DNA from: Janthinobacterium violaceinigrum | Lineage (GTDB): Bacteria; Pseudomonadota; Gammaproteobacteria; Burkholderiales; Burkholderiaceae_D | NCBI RefSeq assembly: GCF_009208555.1 | Contig: NZ_WFLI01000003.1 | Location: 215,798 to 279,797 of the forward strand | Length of the DNA: 64,000 nucleotides | Direction: 5' to 3' | Part shown: piece after piece, positions 1 to 8,255 of the stretch | Numbering within the stretch: position 1 is the first letter of the stretch | Layout of the letters: each line of letters begins with the position of its first letter | Translations under genes and position numbers: made by a program | Notes under the pieces: model-generated | What the model was told of the DNA's origin: nothing | What the model saw: the letters and a program-made list of their open reading frames with translations, nothing else | Database searches by the model: none

Positions 1-2320
1 CCCGACGGAAGTGCAGCGCAAGAGCATCCAGAATTGCCAGATGGCCATCGCGCGCCTGTTGAGCGAGCGCGACCGCGTACAAATGACGCCGGAAGAGGCG
101 GAGCAGAATGAAGAGGCGCTGGGCCGCGGCATCGTCACCCTGTGGCAGACGCGCCTGCTGCGCACGAGCAAGCTGTCCGTCATGGATGAAGTGGCCAATG
201 GCCTGTCGTTCTATGACCACACGATCCTGCGTGAACTGCCGAAACTGTATTCATCGCTGGAAACCATGCTGGCCCAGCGCGATGCCCGCTGGGAAGATGT
301 GGAATTGCCCAACTTCATGAAAGTGGGCAGCTGGATAGGCGGCGACCGCGACGGCAACCCGTTCGTGATGGCCGACATCCTGCGCAGCACCTTGCAGACG
401 CAGGCCGACAAGGCACTCGATTTCTACCTCGGTGAATTGCGCAAGCTCGCGTCGCAACTGTCGCTGGCGCAGATACTCAATGGCTGCAGCGAGCCGCTGC
501 GCGCGCTGGCCGAGCGCTCGGCCGACGCGTCGCCGCACAGGGTTGACGAGCCGTACCGCCGCGCCTTGCACGGCATCCATGCGCGCCTGGAAAACACGCG
601 CGTCGTGCTCTCCGGCAAGGGCAAGCAAGCCGACGGCGTGCAGCCCTACGCTGCGGCAGCCGAGCTGCTGGCCGACCTGGACGTGGTCCAGCATTCGCTC
701 GTCAGCAATGGCTTGCGCGCGCTGGCGCGGGGCCGGCTGCGCCAGCTGCGCCGCGCCGTCAAGGTCTTCGGCTTCTCGCTGGCGCCGCTGGACTTGCGCC
801 AGAATTCCGACGTGCACGAGCGCGTCGTGGGCGAACTGTTCGCGGGCGCCCAGCCGGGCCTCGTTTACCTGGACCTTGATGAAGAGCAGCGCATCGCCTT
901 GCTGCTGGCCGAGCTGCAGTCGCCGCGCCTGCTGACGTCGCCGTATGCGCAGTACTCGGAAGAAACCACATCCGAACTCGACATCTTCCGCGCCGTGCGC
1001 GAAGCCCACGTCAAGTACGGCCAGGAATCGGTGCCGAATTGCATCATCTCGAAGGCGGCCAGCGTCTCGGACTTGCTGGAAGTGGCCTTGCTGCTCAAGG
1101 AAGTGGGCTTGCTGCGCCAGGACAGCCGCGAAGTCGACGTCAATATCATTCCCCTGTTTGAAACCATCGACGACTTGCGCGCCGGTCCCGCCATCATGGC
1201 GCGCGCGTTCGGCTTGCCGTTCTACCGGGGCTTGCTGGCGTCGCGCGCGGACCAGCAGGAAGTCATGCTCGGCTATTCGGACAGCAACAAGGACGGCGGT
1301 TTCCTGACGTCCGGCTGGGAACTCTACAAGGCCGAGATCGAACTGGTGACGGTCTTCAAGCAGGAACAGATCAAGCTGCGCCTGTTCCATGGCCGCGGCG
1401 GTTCCGTGGGCCGCGGCGGCGGACCCAGCTATGAAGCCATCCTGGCCCAGCCGGCCGGCGCCGTGCAGGGACAGATCCGTTTGACGGAGCAGGGCGAAGT
1501 CATCACGGCCAAGTATGCGAACCCGGAAGTAGGGCGCCGCAACCTGGAAGTGCTGGTGGCCGCCACCATCCAGTCGACCCTGCTGCCGCAGGCGCACCTC
1601 CAGCCGAAGGCCTCGGCCGGCGCGGGCCACCTGGCAGCCATGGAAGAGCTGTCCGGCACGGCCCTGAATGCCTACCGCGACCTCGTCTACGGCACGGAGG
1701 GCTTCGAGCAGTATTTCTGGGAATCGACGGTGATCGCGGAAATTGCCGCACTGAACATCGGTAGTCGTCCCGCCTCGCGCAAGAAATCCACGTCCATCGA
1801 GGATTTGCGCGCGATCCCGTGGGTCTTGAGCTGGGCGCAATGCCGCTTGATGCTGCCGGGCTGGTTCGGCTTCGGTTCCGCCGTGCAAGCCTACCTGGCC
1901 GCCCATCCGGACGGCGGCGCGGATGTGCTGCGCGGCATGTACACGGATTGGCCATTCTTCACGTCCCTGCTGTCGAACATGGACATGGTGCTGGCCAAGA
2001 GCGACATCGCCATTGCCGGCAAGTATGCGGAACTGGTCAAGGACAAGACCTTGCGCGATGCCATCTTTACGCGTATCCGCGCCGAATATGCGGCTACCCT
2101 GGACGCCCTGAAACTGATCACGGGCCAGGAAGAGTTGCAGCAATCCAATCCGCTGATGCAGCGCTCGATACGCAACCGTTTCCCGTACATCGATCCGCTC
2201 AACCACGTGCAGGTGGAATTGCTGAAACGCTTCCGCGAAGGCAAGCAGGATGCTGCCGCGCGCACGGGGATTCATTTGTCGATCAATGGCATTGCGGCGG
2301 GGTTGCGCAACAGCGGTTAA
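1..2320 (+). CDS. ppc: Phosphoenolpyruvate carboxylase, 3' part (5' end outside window)
   Basis: Carboxylates phosphoenolpyruvate to oxaloacetate, the anaplerotic feed of the TCA cycle in the cytoplasm. The open frame enters from the left edge: positions 2-25 read PTEVQRKS, the family's N-terminal HPTEVQRKS motif, so roughly the first 150-170 residues are missing and no start is visible. Seen further on: [15 protein letters not shown] (about residue 105 of the visible part), [10 protein letters not shown], the glycine-rich [14 protein letters not shown] loop, and the family-typical end [10 protein letters not shown]. The gap and pyk genes follow on the same strand, giving a cluster around the PEP/pyruvate node. 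The identification is secure; only the N-terminus is unknown. Confidence 0.97.
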   Translation, partial: PTEVQRKSIQNCQMAIARLLSERDRVQMTPEEAEQNEEALGRGIVTLWQTRLLRTSKLSVMDEVANGLSFYDHTILRELPKLYSSLETMLAQRDARWEDVELPNFMKVGSWIGGDRDGNPFVMADILRSTLQTQADKALDFYLGELRKLASQLSLAQILNGCSEPLRALAERSADASPHRVDEPYRRALHGIHARLENTRVVLSGKGKQADGVQPYAAAAELLADLDVVQHSLVSNGLRALARGRLRQLRRAVKVFGFSLAPLDLRQNSDVHERVVGELFAGAQPGLVYLDLDEEQRIALLLAELQSPRLLTSPYAQYSEETTSELDIFRAVREAHVKYGQESVPNCIISKAASVSDLLEVALLLKEVGLLRQDSREVDVNIIPLFETIDDLRAGPAIMARAFGLPFYRGLLASRADQQEVMLGYSDSNKDGGFLTSGWELYKAEIELVTVFKQEQIKLRLFHGRGGSVGRGGGPSYEAILAQPAGAVQGQIRLTEQGEVITAKYANPEVGRRNLEVLVAATIQSTLLPQAHLQPKASAGAGHLAAMEELSGTALNAYRDLVYGTEGFEQYFWESTVIAEIAALNIGSRPASRKKSTSIEDLRAIPWVLSWAQCRLMLPGWFGFGSAVQAYLAAHPDGGADVLRGMYTDWPFFTSLLSNMDMVLAKSDIAIAGKYAELVKDKTLRDAIFTRIRAEYAATLDALKLITGQEELQQSNPLMQRSIRNRFPYIDPLNHVQVELLKRFREGKQDAAARTGIHLSINGIAAGLRNSG

Positions 2321-2325
2321 TTTTT

Positions 2326-2352
2326 GGGGTCAGACCCGCCGGGTCTGACCCC
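2326..2352. repeat. Intergenic GGGGTCAGACCC palindrome (copy 1)
   Basis: Perfect inverted repeat: GGGGTCAGACCC (2326-2337), spacer GCC, GGGTCTGACCCC (2341-2352). It starts 5 bp after the ppc stop. No T-run follows, so it is not a standard intrinsic terminator. A diverged relative lies at 25006-25036. Such GGGGTCAGACCC elements are, to my knowledge, dispersed between genes in many Oxalobacteraceae genomes. Confidence 0.8.
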
Positions 2353-2398
2353 AGCTTTGCACTTGGCTTAGTTTTAAGTAAAACAACAAGGAGACAGC

Positions 2399-3409
2399 AT
2401 GACCATCAAAGTTGCCATCAATGGCTATGGCCGCATCGGCCGCAATGTCTTGCGCGCGTTTTATGAAGGCGGCAAGCAGCAGGATATCGAAATCGTCGCC
2501 ATCAACGACCTGGGCGACGCCAAGTCGAATGCGCATCTGACGCGCTACGATACGGTGCACGGCAAGTTTCCCGGCGTCGTTACCATCGACGGCGACAACA
2601 TGATCGTCAACGGCGACCGCATCCGCGTGTTCGCGCAGCGCGACCCGGCCCTGATACCGTGGGGCGAACTCGGCGTCGACGTGGTGCTCGAGTGCACGGG
2701 TTTCTTCACGACCAAGGAAAAAGCCTCGGCCCATCTGAAGGGCGGCGCAAAGAAAGTCATCATCTCGGCGCCGGGTGGCAAGGATGTCGATGCCACCATC
2801 GTGTTCGGCGTCAACCAGCACGTCTTGAAAGCCTCGGATACGGTCATTTCGAATGCCTCGTGCACGACGAATTGCCTCGCGCCACTGGTCAAGCCGCTCA
2901 ACGACGCCATCGGCATCGAATCGGGCCTGATGACCACCGTGCACGCCTACACGAATGACCAGGTGCTGTCCGACGTGATGCATGAAGACTTGCGCCGCGC
3001 CCGTTCGGCCACGCATTCGATGATTCCCACCAAGACGGGAGCGGCAGCGGCCGTGGGCCTGGTCTTGCCGGAACTCAATGGCAAGCTCGATGGCTTTGCC
3101 GTGCGCGTGCCGACGATCAACGTCTCGCTGGTCGACCTGTCCTTCATCGCCAAGCGCGACACGACGGTGGACGAGGTGAATGCGCTGCTGAAAGCGGCAT
3201 CGGAAGGCGCGCTGAAAGGCATCCTCACGTACCAGACGGAACCGCTCGTTTCCATCGATTTCAACCACAACCCGGCTTCGTCGAACTTCGATTCGACCCT
3301 GACCAAGGTGTCGGGCCGCCTCGTGAAAGTGTCGTCGTGGTACGACAACGAATGGGGCTTCTCGAACCGCATGCTCGACACCACGGTCGCCCTGATGGCG
3401 GCTCAATAA
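2399..3409 (+). CDS. gap: Glyceraldehyde-3-phosphate dehydrogenase, type I
   Basis: NAD-dependent oxidation and phosphorylation of glyceraldehyde 3-phosphate in glycolysis, cytoplasmic. 336 aa, the normal length. The N-terminal Rossmann motif [14 protein letters not shown] is at residues 7-20. The catalytic cysteine sits in [13 protein letters not shown] (about 150-162), and the C-terminus has the [13 protein letters not shown] motif. The ATG at 2399 is preceded by a good AAGGAG at 2389-2394. It lies between ppc and pyk on the same strand, separated from ppc by a palindrome, so it probably has its own transcript start. Confidence 0.97.
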   Translation: MTIKVAINGYGRIGRNVLRAFYEGGKQQDIEIVAINDLGDAKSNAHLTRYDTVHGKFPGVVTIDGDNMIVNGDRIRVFAQRDPALIPWGELGVDVVLECTGFFTTKEKASAHLKGGAKKVIISAPGGKDVDATIVFGVNQHVLKASDTVISNASCTTNCLAPLVKPLNDAIGIESGLMTTVHAYTNDQVLSDVMHEDLRRARSATHSMIPTKTGAAAAVGLVLPELNGKLDGFAVRVPTINVSLVDLSFIAKRDTTVDEVNALLKAASEGALKGILTYQTEPLVSIDFNHNPASSNFDSTLTKVSGRLVKVSSWYDNEWGFSNRMLDTTVALMAAQ

Positions 3410-3496
3410 CAAGGTTTTACCGCTGATCCAGCGCACCAGGACGGCCGGCCCACAAGGCTGGCCCTTGTAGCAACTTATTATAGAAAGCAGCACACC

Positions 3497-4957
3497 ATGA
3501 CCATGCAAGTACAGCAACGCGCCACCAAGATCGTTTCCACCATCGGCCCCGCTTCGAACGATATCGATACCCTGGTCCGCATGTTCAAGGCCGGCGTCGA
3601 CGTCGTGCGCCTGAACTTCTCGCATGGCAAGGCGCAAGACCATATCGACCGCGCCCGCATGGTGCGCGAAGCAGCAGCCCTGTGCGGCCGCGAAGTGGCC
3701 ATCATGGCCGACTTGCAAGGTCCGAAAATTCGCGTCGGCAAGTTTGAAGAAGGCAAGATTTTCCTGGAAAACGGCGCCAAGTTCATCCTCGATGCCAAGT
3801 GGGGCGAGAACGGCGAACTGGGCAACATCGAGCGCTGCGGCCTCGACTACAAGGAATTGCCGCGCGACTTGCGCACCGCCGACGTGCTGCTGCTCAATGA
3901 CGGCTTGATCGTCTTGACGGTCGACAAGGTCGTCGGCAGCGAAATCCACACGACAGTGAAAATCGGCGGCGAGTTGTCGAACAACAAGGGCATCAACCGC
4001 CAGGGCGGCGGCTTGTCGGCTCCGGCCCTGACGGCCAAAGACATGGAAGACGTGAAGACGGCGATGAGTTTCCAGGCCGACTACGTGGCCGTGTCTTTCC
4101 CGAAAAACGCCACCGACATGGTCATGGCGCGCCAGCTGGCCAATATCGCGGGCGAAGCGTGGGACCACAAGCCGATGATGATCGCCAAGATCGAACGCGC
4201 GGAAGCCATTCCTGCACTGCAGGAAATCCTCGACGCGTCCGACGGCATCATGGTGGCGCGCGGCGACCTGGCGGTCGAGGTGGGCAATGCGGCCGTGCCG
4301 GCCTTGCAAAAGCGCATGATCAAGATGGCGCGCGCGTCGAACAAGCTGGCGATCACGGCCACGCAGATGATGGAATCGATGATCGTCAACGCCGTGCCCA
4401 CGCGCGCGGAAGTGTCGGACGTGGCCAATGCCGTGCTGGACGGCACGGATGCCGTGATGACGTCGGCGGAAACGGCCTCGGGCCGCTATCCGATCGAAAC
4501 GGTGGAAGCGATGGCCGCCATCTGCCTGGACGCGGAAAAGTGGGATACCTGCAAGCTCGATGCCGATTTCCTCAACGCCACGTTCTCGCGCATCGACCAG
4601 TCGATCGCGTATGGCGCCCTGTTTACGGCCCACCACCTGCGCGTGAAAGCCATCGCCACCCTGACGGAGTCGGGTTCCACGGCGCTGTGGATGAGCCGCT
4701 GCAACATCGACATCCCCATCGTGGCCCTGACCCCGAGCGTGGGCACGCGCCGCAAGCTGGCCCTGTACCGCAACGTCAGCACCCTGGAACTGACGTCCGG
4801 CACGGACCGCGACAAGGTCTTGCAACAGGCGGAAGATTTGCTGGTGGAACATAAGGTGGTGGCCAAGGGCGACACCGTCGTGCTGACCTGGGGCGAGCCG
4901 ATGGGCAAGGTGGGCGGCACGAATGCGCTGAAAATCATGAAGATCGGCCAGCACTGA
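3497..4957 (+). CDS. pyk: Pyruvate kinase
   Basis: Transfers phosphate from PEP to ADP giving pyruvate and ATP, the last step of glycolysis. 486 aa, within the range for bacterial type II enzymes. Seen: N-terminal RATKIVSTIGPAS, RLNFSHG (about residue 39), the DLQGPKIRVG segment, the active-site region MIAKIERAEAI (about 228) followed by GIMVARGDLAVEVG, and ATQMMESM. The C-terminal allosteric domain carries ALTESGSTA. The ATG at 3497 is chosen as first codon of the conserved frame; the upstream ribosome site is weak (GAAAG). It lies 87 bp after gap. Confidence 0.96.
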   Translation: MTMQVQQRATKIVSTIGPASNDIDTLVRMFKAGVDVVRLNFSHGKAQDHIDRARMVREAAALCGREVAIMADLQGPKIRVGKFEEGKIFLENGAKFILDAKWGENGELGNIERCGLDYKELPRDLRTADVLLLNDGLIVLTVDKVVGSEIHTTVKIGGELSNNKGINRQGGGLSAPALTAKDMEDVKTAMSFQADYVAVSFPKNATDMVMARQLANIAGEAWDHKPMMIAKIERAEAIPALQEILDASDGIMVARGDLAVEVGNAAVPALQKRMIKMARASNKLAITATQMMESMIVNAVPTRAEVSDVANAVLDGTDAVMTSAETASGRYPIETVEAMAAICLDAEKWDTCKLDADFLNATFSRIDQSIAYGALFTAHHLRVKAIATLTESGSTALWMSRCNIDIPIVALTPSVGTRRKLALYRNVSTLELTSGTDRDKVLQQAEDLLVEHKVVAKGDTVVLTWGEPMGKVGGTNALKIMKIGQH

Positions 4958-5154
4958 CCGATGACCGGGGGGCGTCCGCCTGCCGGACGTCGCCCGCTGC
5001 AGGTGACCGGTCGCGGCCGGCCCTGATCCTGCCCGTCCTGGGCGCGCTGGCGCAGTCCTGCTCATTATTCCAGCTTATTATTCCTGTTTGTTCTCTGATA
5101 TAAATCATGGCCGTCCTGGCGGCCTTGCCACGCCCGTGCCCGGCCAGCTGGCGC

Positions 5155-5211
5155 TATCGGCTTCCGCGTGAGAAGATGGGGGCTTTCCCATTTGGCAATT
5201 CCAAGCCGATA
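5155..5211. repeat. Long-loop inverted repeat upstream of the small secreted protein
   Basis: Arms TATCGGCTT (5155-5163) and AAGCCGATA (5203-5211) match perfectly over 9 bp around a 39-nt loop, ending 32 bp before the ATG at 5244. It could be a leader structure or a regulator site; nothing else supports either. The rest of the pyk-5244 gap (4958-5243) shows a weak GC hairpin just after pyk and no gene. Confidence 0.35.
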
Positions 5212-5243
5212 CGGACAACGATGTCAGAGAGAGTCGCGTCAAG

Positions 5244-5654
5244 ATGAAACCTGGATATGCTGCCGTACTGATGGTCATGCTGGCGTGCCCGGCCCAGTCC
5301 CGCGCGCAGGACGCGACATGCGATGCGGACGACAGGGCGGCAGTGACTACGCTCGACGCACTGCCTGCCCAGGTGCAGTACTTGCTGGGGCGCGCCAGGC
5401 CGGGCATCGCGGGGATCGCGGATATCGGTGGAAAATTCAACCCCAGCGACGTTATTCTCGATGACACCGTGCCCATGCGCAGGCTGGTCGGCGGCGTCGC
5501 GGGCCATCGCTGTATCTGGCTGACGGTCGAATACGGCGGCGTGGGGCATTATCAAAAGAAACTGGAATACCGCCTGATCGCCGATATCTGGATGCAGCGG
5601 AAGGGGGCGGACGTCGAGAGGGCGCCAGCCGTCTTGCCCCCTGCGATGCGCTGA
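5244..5654 (+). CDS. Small secreted protein of unknown function
   Basis: 136 aa; family not recognised. The N-terminus reads as a Sec signal peptide: Lys at position 2, a hydrophobic stretch through LMVMLACPA, then SRAQD as a likely cleavage site near residue 22. The mature part has two cysteines (one in DATCDADD, one in GHRCIWL) that could form a disulfide, and is otherwise a mixed alpha/beta sequence. The ATG at 5244 has only a poor ribosome site. It stands alone between pyk and the NYN-domain gene. Periplasmic location is inferred; no function is proposed. Confidence 0.65.
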   Translation: MKPGYAAVLMVMLACPAQSRAQDATCDADDRAAVTTLDALPAQVQYLLGRARPGIAGIADIGGKFNPSDVILDDTVPMRRLVGGVAGHRCIWLTVEYGGVGHYQKKLEYRLIADIWMQRKGADVERAPAVLPPAMR

Positions 5655-5699
5655 TGTTGATACCGGTGCTGCCGTGCACCGGCTCTTGCAGGAGTGACC

Positions 5700-6467
5700 G
5701 TGAAACCCAATGACATGCGCATTGCCTTATTGATCGATTGCGATAACGTGAGCAGCACGGCGGTGGAAGGCGTGCTGGCCGAGCTGGCCAAGCATGGCAC
5801 GGTTAATGTGCGGCATGCGCATGGCGACTGGAAGAGCAGCTATCTGAGCGGCTGGGTGGAAAAACTGCACCCTAACGCGATACGCCCGTTGCAGCAGTTC
5901 GCGTACACCAGCGGCAAGAACGCGACGGACGCGGCGATGATCATCGATGCGATGGACTTGTTGTACAGCAAGAATGTCGATGGCTTTGCCCTGATGACGA
6001 GCGACAGCGATTTCACGCCCCTCGTCATGCGCATCCTGGAAAGCGGCTTGCCCGTCTTCGGTTTCGGCGAACGCAAAACGCCGCTGGCGTTCGTGCAGGC
6101 GTGTTCCCAGTTCATCTACATCGAAAACCTGGTGCCTGCGGCGCAAGCCGCGACGGGGCAGGCTGCGGCGGAACCTGTTCGCGACAGCATGCTGACCGAG
6201 GACCCTGTCTTGAGGCAACTGCTGGTCAATGCCGTGAACCAGACGTCGGAAATCGACGGCTGGTCCCATTTGAGCAAGGTGGGCAAGTACGTTTCCAATA
6301 CCAGTTCCTTTTCGCCCATCAATTACGGCTACAAAAAGCTCAGCGAAGTCCTGCGCGCGAGCGGCATGTTCGATATCGAGATGCGCAGCGATAATACCGC
6401 GATGTACGTCAAGCCCAGCGTGCCGCGCCCGGTGCCGGCGGCAGCGAAGCCCGCGCCAAAACGTTAA
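5700..6467 (+). CDS. NYN-domain protein with C-terminal LOTUS/OST-HTH domain
   Basis: Predicted single-strand RNA-directed nuclease or RNA-binding protein. Residues about 5-140 form a NYN (PIN-like, LabA/DUF88) fold: IALLIDCDNV carries the first acidic pair, GKNATDAAMIIDAMDLLY and MTSDSDFTPLV give the remaining conserved Asp residues. A helical OST-HTH/LOTUS domain follows (about 155-235; SEIDGWSHLSKVGKYV, NYGYKKLSEVLRASGMF). This pairing is a known bacterial architecture. GTG at 5700 is chosen because AGGAG (5690-5694) ends 5 nt upstream; an upstream in-frame GTG at 5694 overlaps that ribosome site and an ATG lies at 5715. The C-terminal tail is Pro/Ala-rich. Substrate unknown. Confidence 0.85.
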   Translation: MKPNDMRIALLIDCDNVSSTAVEGVLAELAKHGTVNVRHAHGDWKSSYLSGWVEKLHPNAIRPLQQFAYTSGKNATDAAMIIDAMDLLYSKNVDGFALMTSDSDFTPLVMRILESGLPVFGFGERKTPLAFVQACSQFIYIENLVPAAQAATGQAAAEPVRDSMLTEDPVLRQLLVNAVNQTSEIDGWSHLSKVGKYVSNTSSFSPINYGYKKLSEVLRASGMFDIEMRSDNTAMYVKPSVPRPVPAAAKPAPKR

Positions 6468-6600
6468 GCCGGCGTAGGCGCGGAGTGCGGGACAGGCTGC
6501 AGCGTAGCGTGCGGGCGGCTCCCCGATGGCGCGCCACGCTGAAACAACAGTTTGCCAGGCTGGGCAGGCGCCGGCATTGACGCCGGCGGCAATGATTTGT

Positions 6601-6619
6601 GATAATGAGAATTATTATC
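6601..6619 (+). promoter_or_regulatory. Fur box
   Basis: GATAATGAGAATTATTATC matches the classical 19-bp Fur consensus GATAATGATAATCATTATC at 17 of 19 positions. It lies 71 bp upstream of the GTG of the FecI-type sigma factor, where a promoter is expected. Repression by Fe-Fur of the sigma/anti-sigma/receptor module is the natural reading. Confidence 0.88.
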
Positions 6620-6690
6620 AATTGAGTCGCTTGCCTTGCGGCCGGCCGCCATCGCGGCCGCGCCTTGCCTTGAGCGCATCGGAGTCCCTA

Positions 6691-7197
6691 GTGAACATTG
6701 CGCAATCCGGCGAATCGATCGCAGTCATTTACAGCAATCATCATGGCTGGCTGATGCGCTGGCTGCGCGCCAAGCTGCAGTGCGCCGACCACGCGGCCGA
6801 CCTGGCGCAGGATACCTTCGTGCGCCTGCTGACGGTGCCGCCTGAAGGCCGGCAGACCCTGCGCGAACCGCGCGCCTACCTGACGACCGTGGCGCAGCGC
6901 CTGCTGATCGACCATTACCGGCGCGTGTCGCTGGAGCAGGCGTGGCTGGAAACCCTGGCGCAGCAGCCCGATCTGCTGATGCAGTCGCCGGAAGAGCGGC
7001 TGCTCGTGCGCGAAGCCCTGCAGCGCATCGATACCATGCTGGACGGCTTGCCGCCGCTGGTGCGCAGCGCCTTCCTGCTGGCCCATGTCGATGGCCTCGG
7101 CTATGGGGAAATCGCCGGGCGCCTGGCCGTGAGCGAGCGCAGCATCAAGCGCTACATGGTGCAGGCGTTCGAGCGCTGCATCCTGCTGATCCTGTGA
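6691..7197 (+). CDS. FecI-family ECF sigma factor
   Basis: 168-aa extracytoplasmic-function sigma factor for iron uptake. Region 2 (about residues 10-75) includes DHAADLAQDTFVRLL and YLTTVAQRLLIDHYRR. Region 4 (about 110-165) includes LPPLVRSAFLLAHVDGLGYGEIAGRLAVSERSIKRY, the usual DNA-binding helices. GTG at 6691 is preferred: GGAG at 6681-6684 gives 6-nt spacing, and the open frame further upstream would run through the Fur box. It overlaps the FecR-type gene at GTGA (7194-7197), indicating translational coupling. It is likely released by FecR when the downstream receptor binds its ferric siderophore. Confidence 0.93.
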   Translation: MNIAQSGESIAVIYSNHHGWLMRWLRAKLQCADHAADLAQDTFVRLLTVPPEGRQTLREPRAYLTTVAQRLLIDHYRRVSLEQAWLETLAQQPDLLMQSPEERLLVREALQRIDTMLDGLPPLVRSAFLLAHVDGLGYGEIAGRLAVSERSIKRYMVQAFERCILLIL

Positions 7198-8162
7198 ACC
7201 GGGCCATCGACCCGCGCGCGGCGCGCGCCGCAGCGCAATGGCTGGTGCGCCTGCATGCGGGCCCCTTGACTGCAGCCGAGCAACAGGCGTTCGAGGCCTG
7301 GCGCGCCGGCGATCCCGCGCACGAAACGGCCTGGCAGCGGGCCGAGCTCGTGTGCAGCACCCTGGCCAGCGTGCCCCCCGCGCTGCGCCAGGCGGCGGAC
7401 GGGGCGCCCCAGTCGCCGCAGCGGCGTGCCGTACTCTACGGCCTGGCGGGGCTGATCGCGGCCGGCCCGGCCCTGTGGCTGGCCAGTCAGTCAGAGCCCT
7501 GGCAAGCGTGGCGCGCCGCCATCCGCACGGCCAGGGGCGAAATCCGCCATATGAACTTGCCTGATGGCACGCAACTGGTGCTCAACACGGACACGGCCAT
7601 CGACGTGCGCTTTGACGACGGGGCGCGGCTCGTGGTCTTGCATGCGGGTGAAATCCACGTTGGCACGGCGCACGATGGCGCCGTGCCGGCGCGCCCGTTC
7701 CTCGTGCGCAGCAACAATGGCGCCGTACGCGCGCTGGGCACGCATTTCAGCGTGCGCCACCTAGGCAGCGTGCTGGCGTCGCGCACGCAGGTGAGCGTCA
7801 GCGAGGGCGCCGTCGAAATCCAGCCATCGCAGGCGTCCGGGGCCGTTCGCAGGGTCGATGCGGGCCAGCAGGGCAGTTTCGATGATCGTGCCGTTTCGGC
7901 CTTGACGCCGCTGGCGCCGCACGCCGCCGGCTGGCTGCAGGGCGTGCTGATCGCCGAGCGCATGCCGCTGGGCGAGGTGCTCGACCACGTGGCGCGCTAC
8001 CGCTACGGCGTGCTGCGCTGCGATCCCGCGCTGGCCGCCATGCCCGTGGACGGCATCTTCCAGCTGAGCGACCCGGACAACATCCTGCTCTTGCTGCAGC
8101 GTTCCCTGCCGATCCGGCTGGTACGCCGCACGCGCTACTGGATCAGCGTCGAGGCGGTCTGA
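7194..8162 (+). CDS. FecR-family anti-sigma regulator
   Basis: 322-aa inner-membrane sensor that passes the receptor's signal to the FecI-type sigma factor. The N-terminal cytoplasmic DUF4880-type helix region includes AAQWLVRLHAGPLTAAEQQAFEAWRA. A membrane segment follows near residues 82-98 (VLYGLAGLIAAGPALWLA). The periplasmic FecR domain includes LPDGTQLVLNTDTAIDV and FLVRSNNGAVRALGTHFSVR. The C-terminal part (AERMPLGEVLDHVARYRYG, then VDGIFQLSDPD) is the STN-contacting region. GTG at 7194 is taken because it overlaps the sigma factor stop. Confidence 0.93.
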   Translation: MNRAIDPRAARAAAQWLVRLHAGPLTAAEQQAFEAWRAGDPAHETAWQRAELVCSTLASVPPALRQAADGAPQSPQRRAVLYGLAGLIAAGPALWLASQSEPWQAWRAAIRTARGEIRHMNLPDGTQLVLNTDTAIDVRFDDGARLVVLHAGEIHVGTAHDGAVPARPFLVRSNNGAVRALGTHFSVRHLGSVLASRTQVSVSEGAVEIQPSQASGAVRRVDAGQQGSFDDRAVSALTPLAPHAAGWLQGVLIAERMPLGEVLDHVARYRYGVLRCDPALAAMPVDGIFQLSDPDNILLLLQRSLPIRLVRRTRYWISVEAV

Positions 8163-8255
8163 AGAAATTATTTGCCGCCCGCCTGTCCCTTTTTGGGGAT
8201 TGCTTCGTCATACAAGGTAGAGAACGAACAATCCGAACCATCGAAAGGGTTTTAC

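Noticed and set aside
2330..5065. A 911-codon minus-strand frame opposite gap and pyk
   Set aside because: Antisense shadow of two well-identified enzymes; no motif, start context or family resemblance.
8172..8255. N-terminal extension of the first TonB-dependent receptor
   Set aside because: The extension would bury the signal peptide; the ATG at 8256 has a proper ribosome site.
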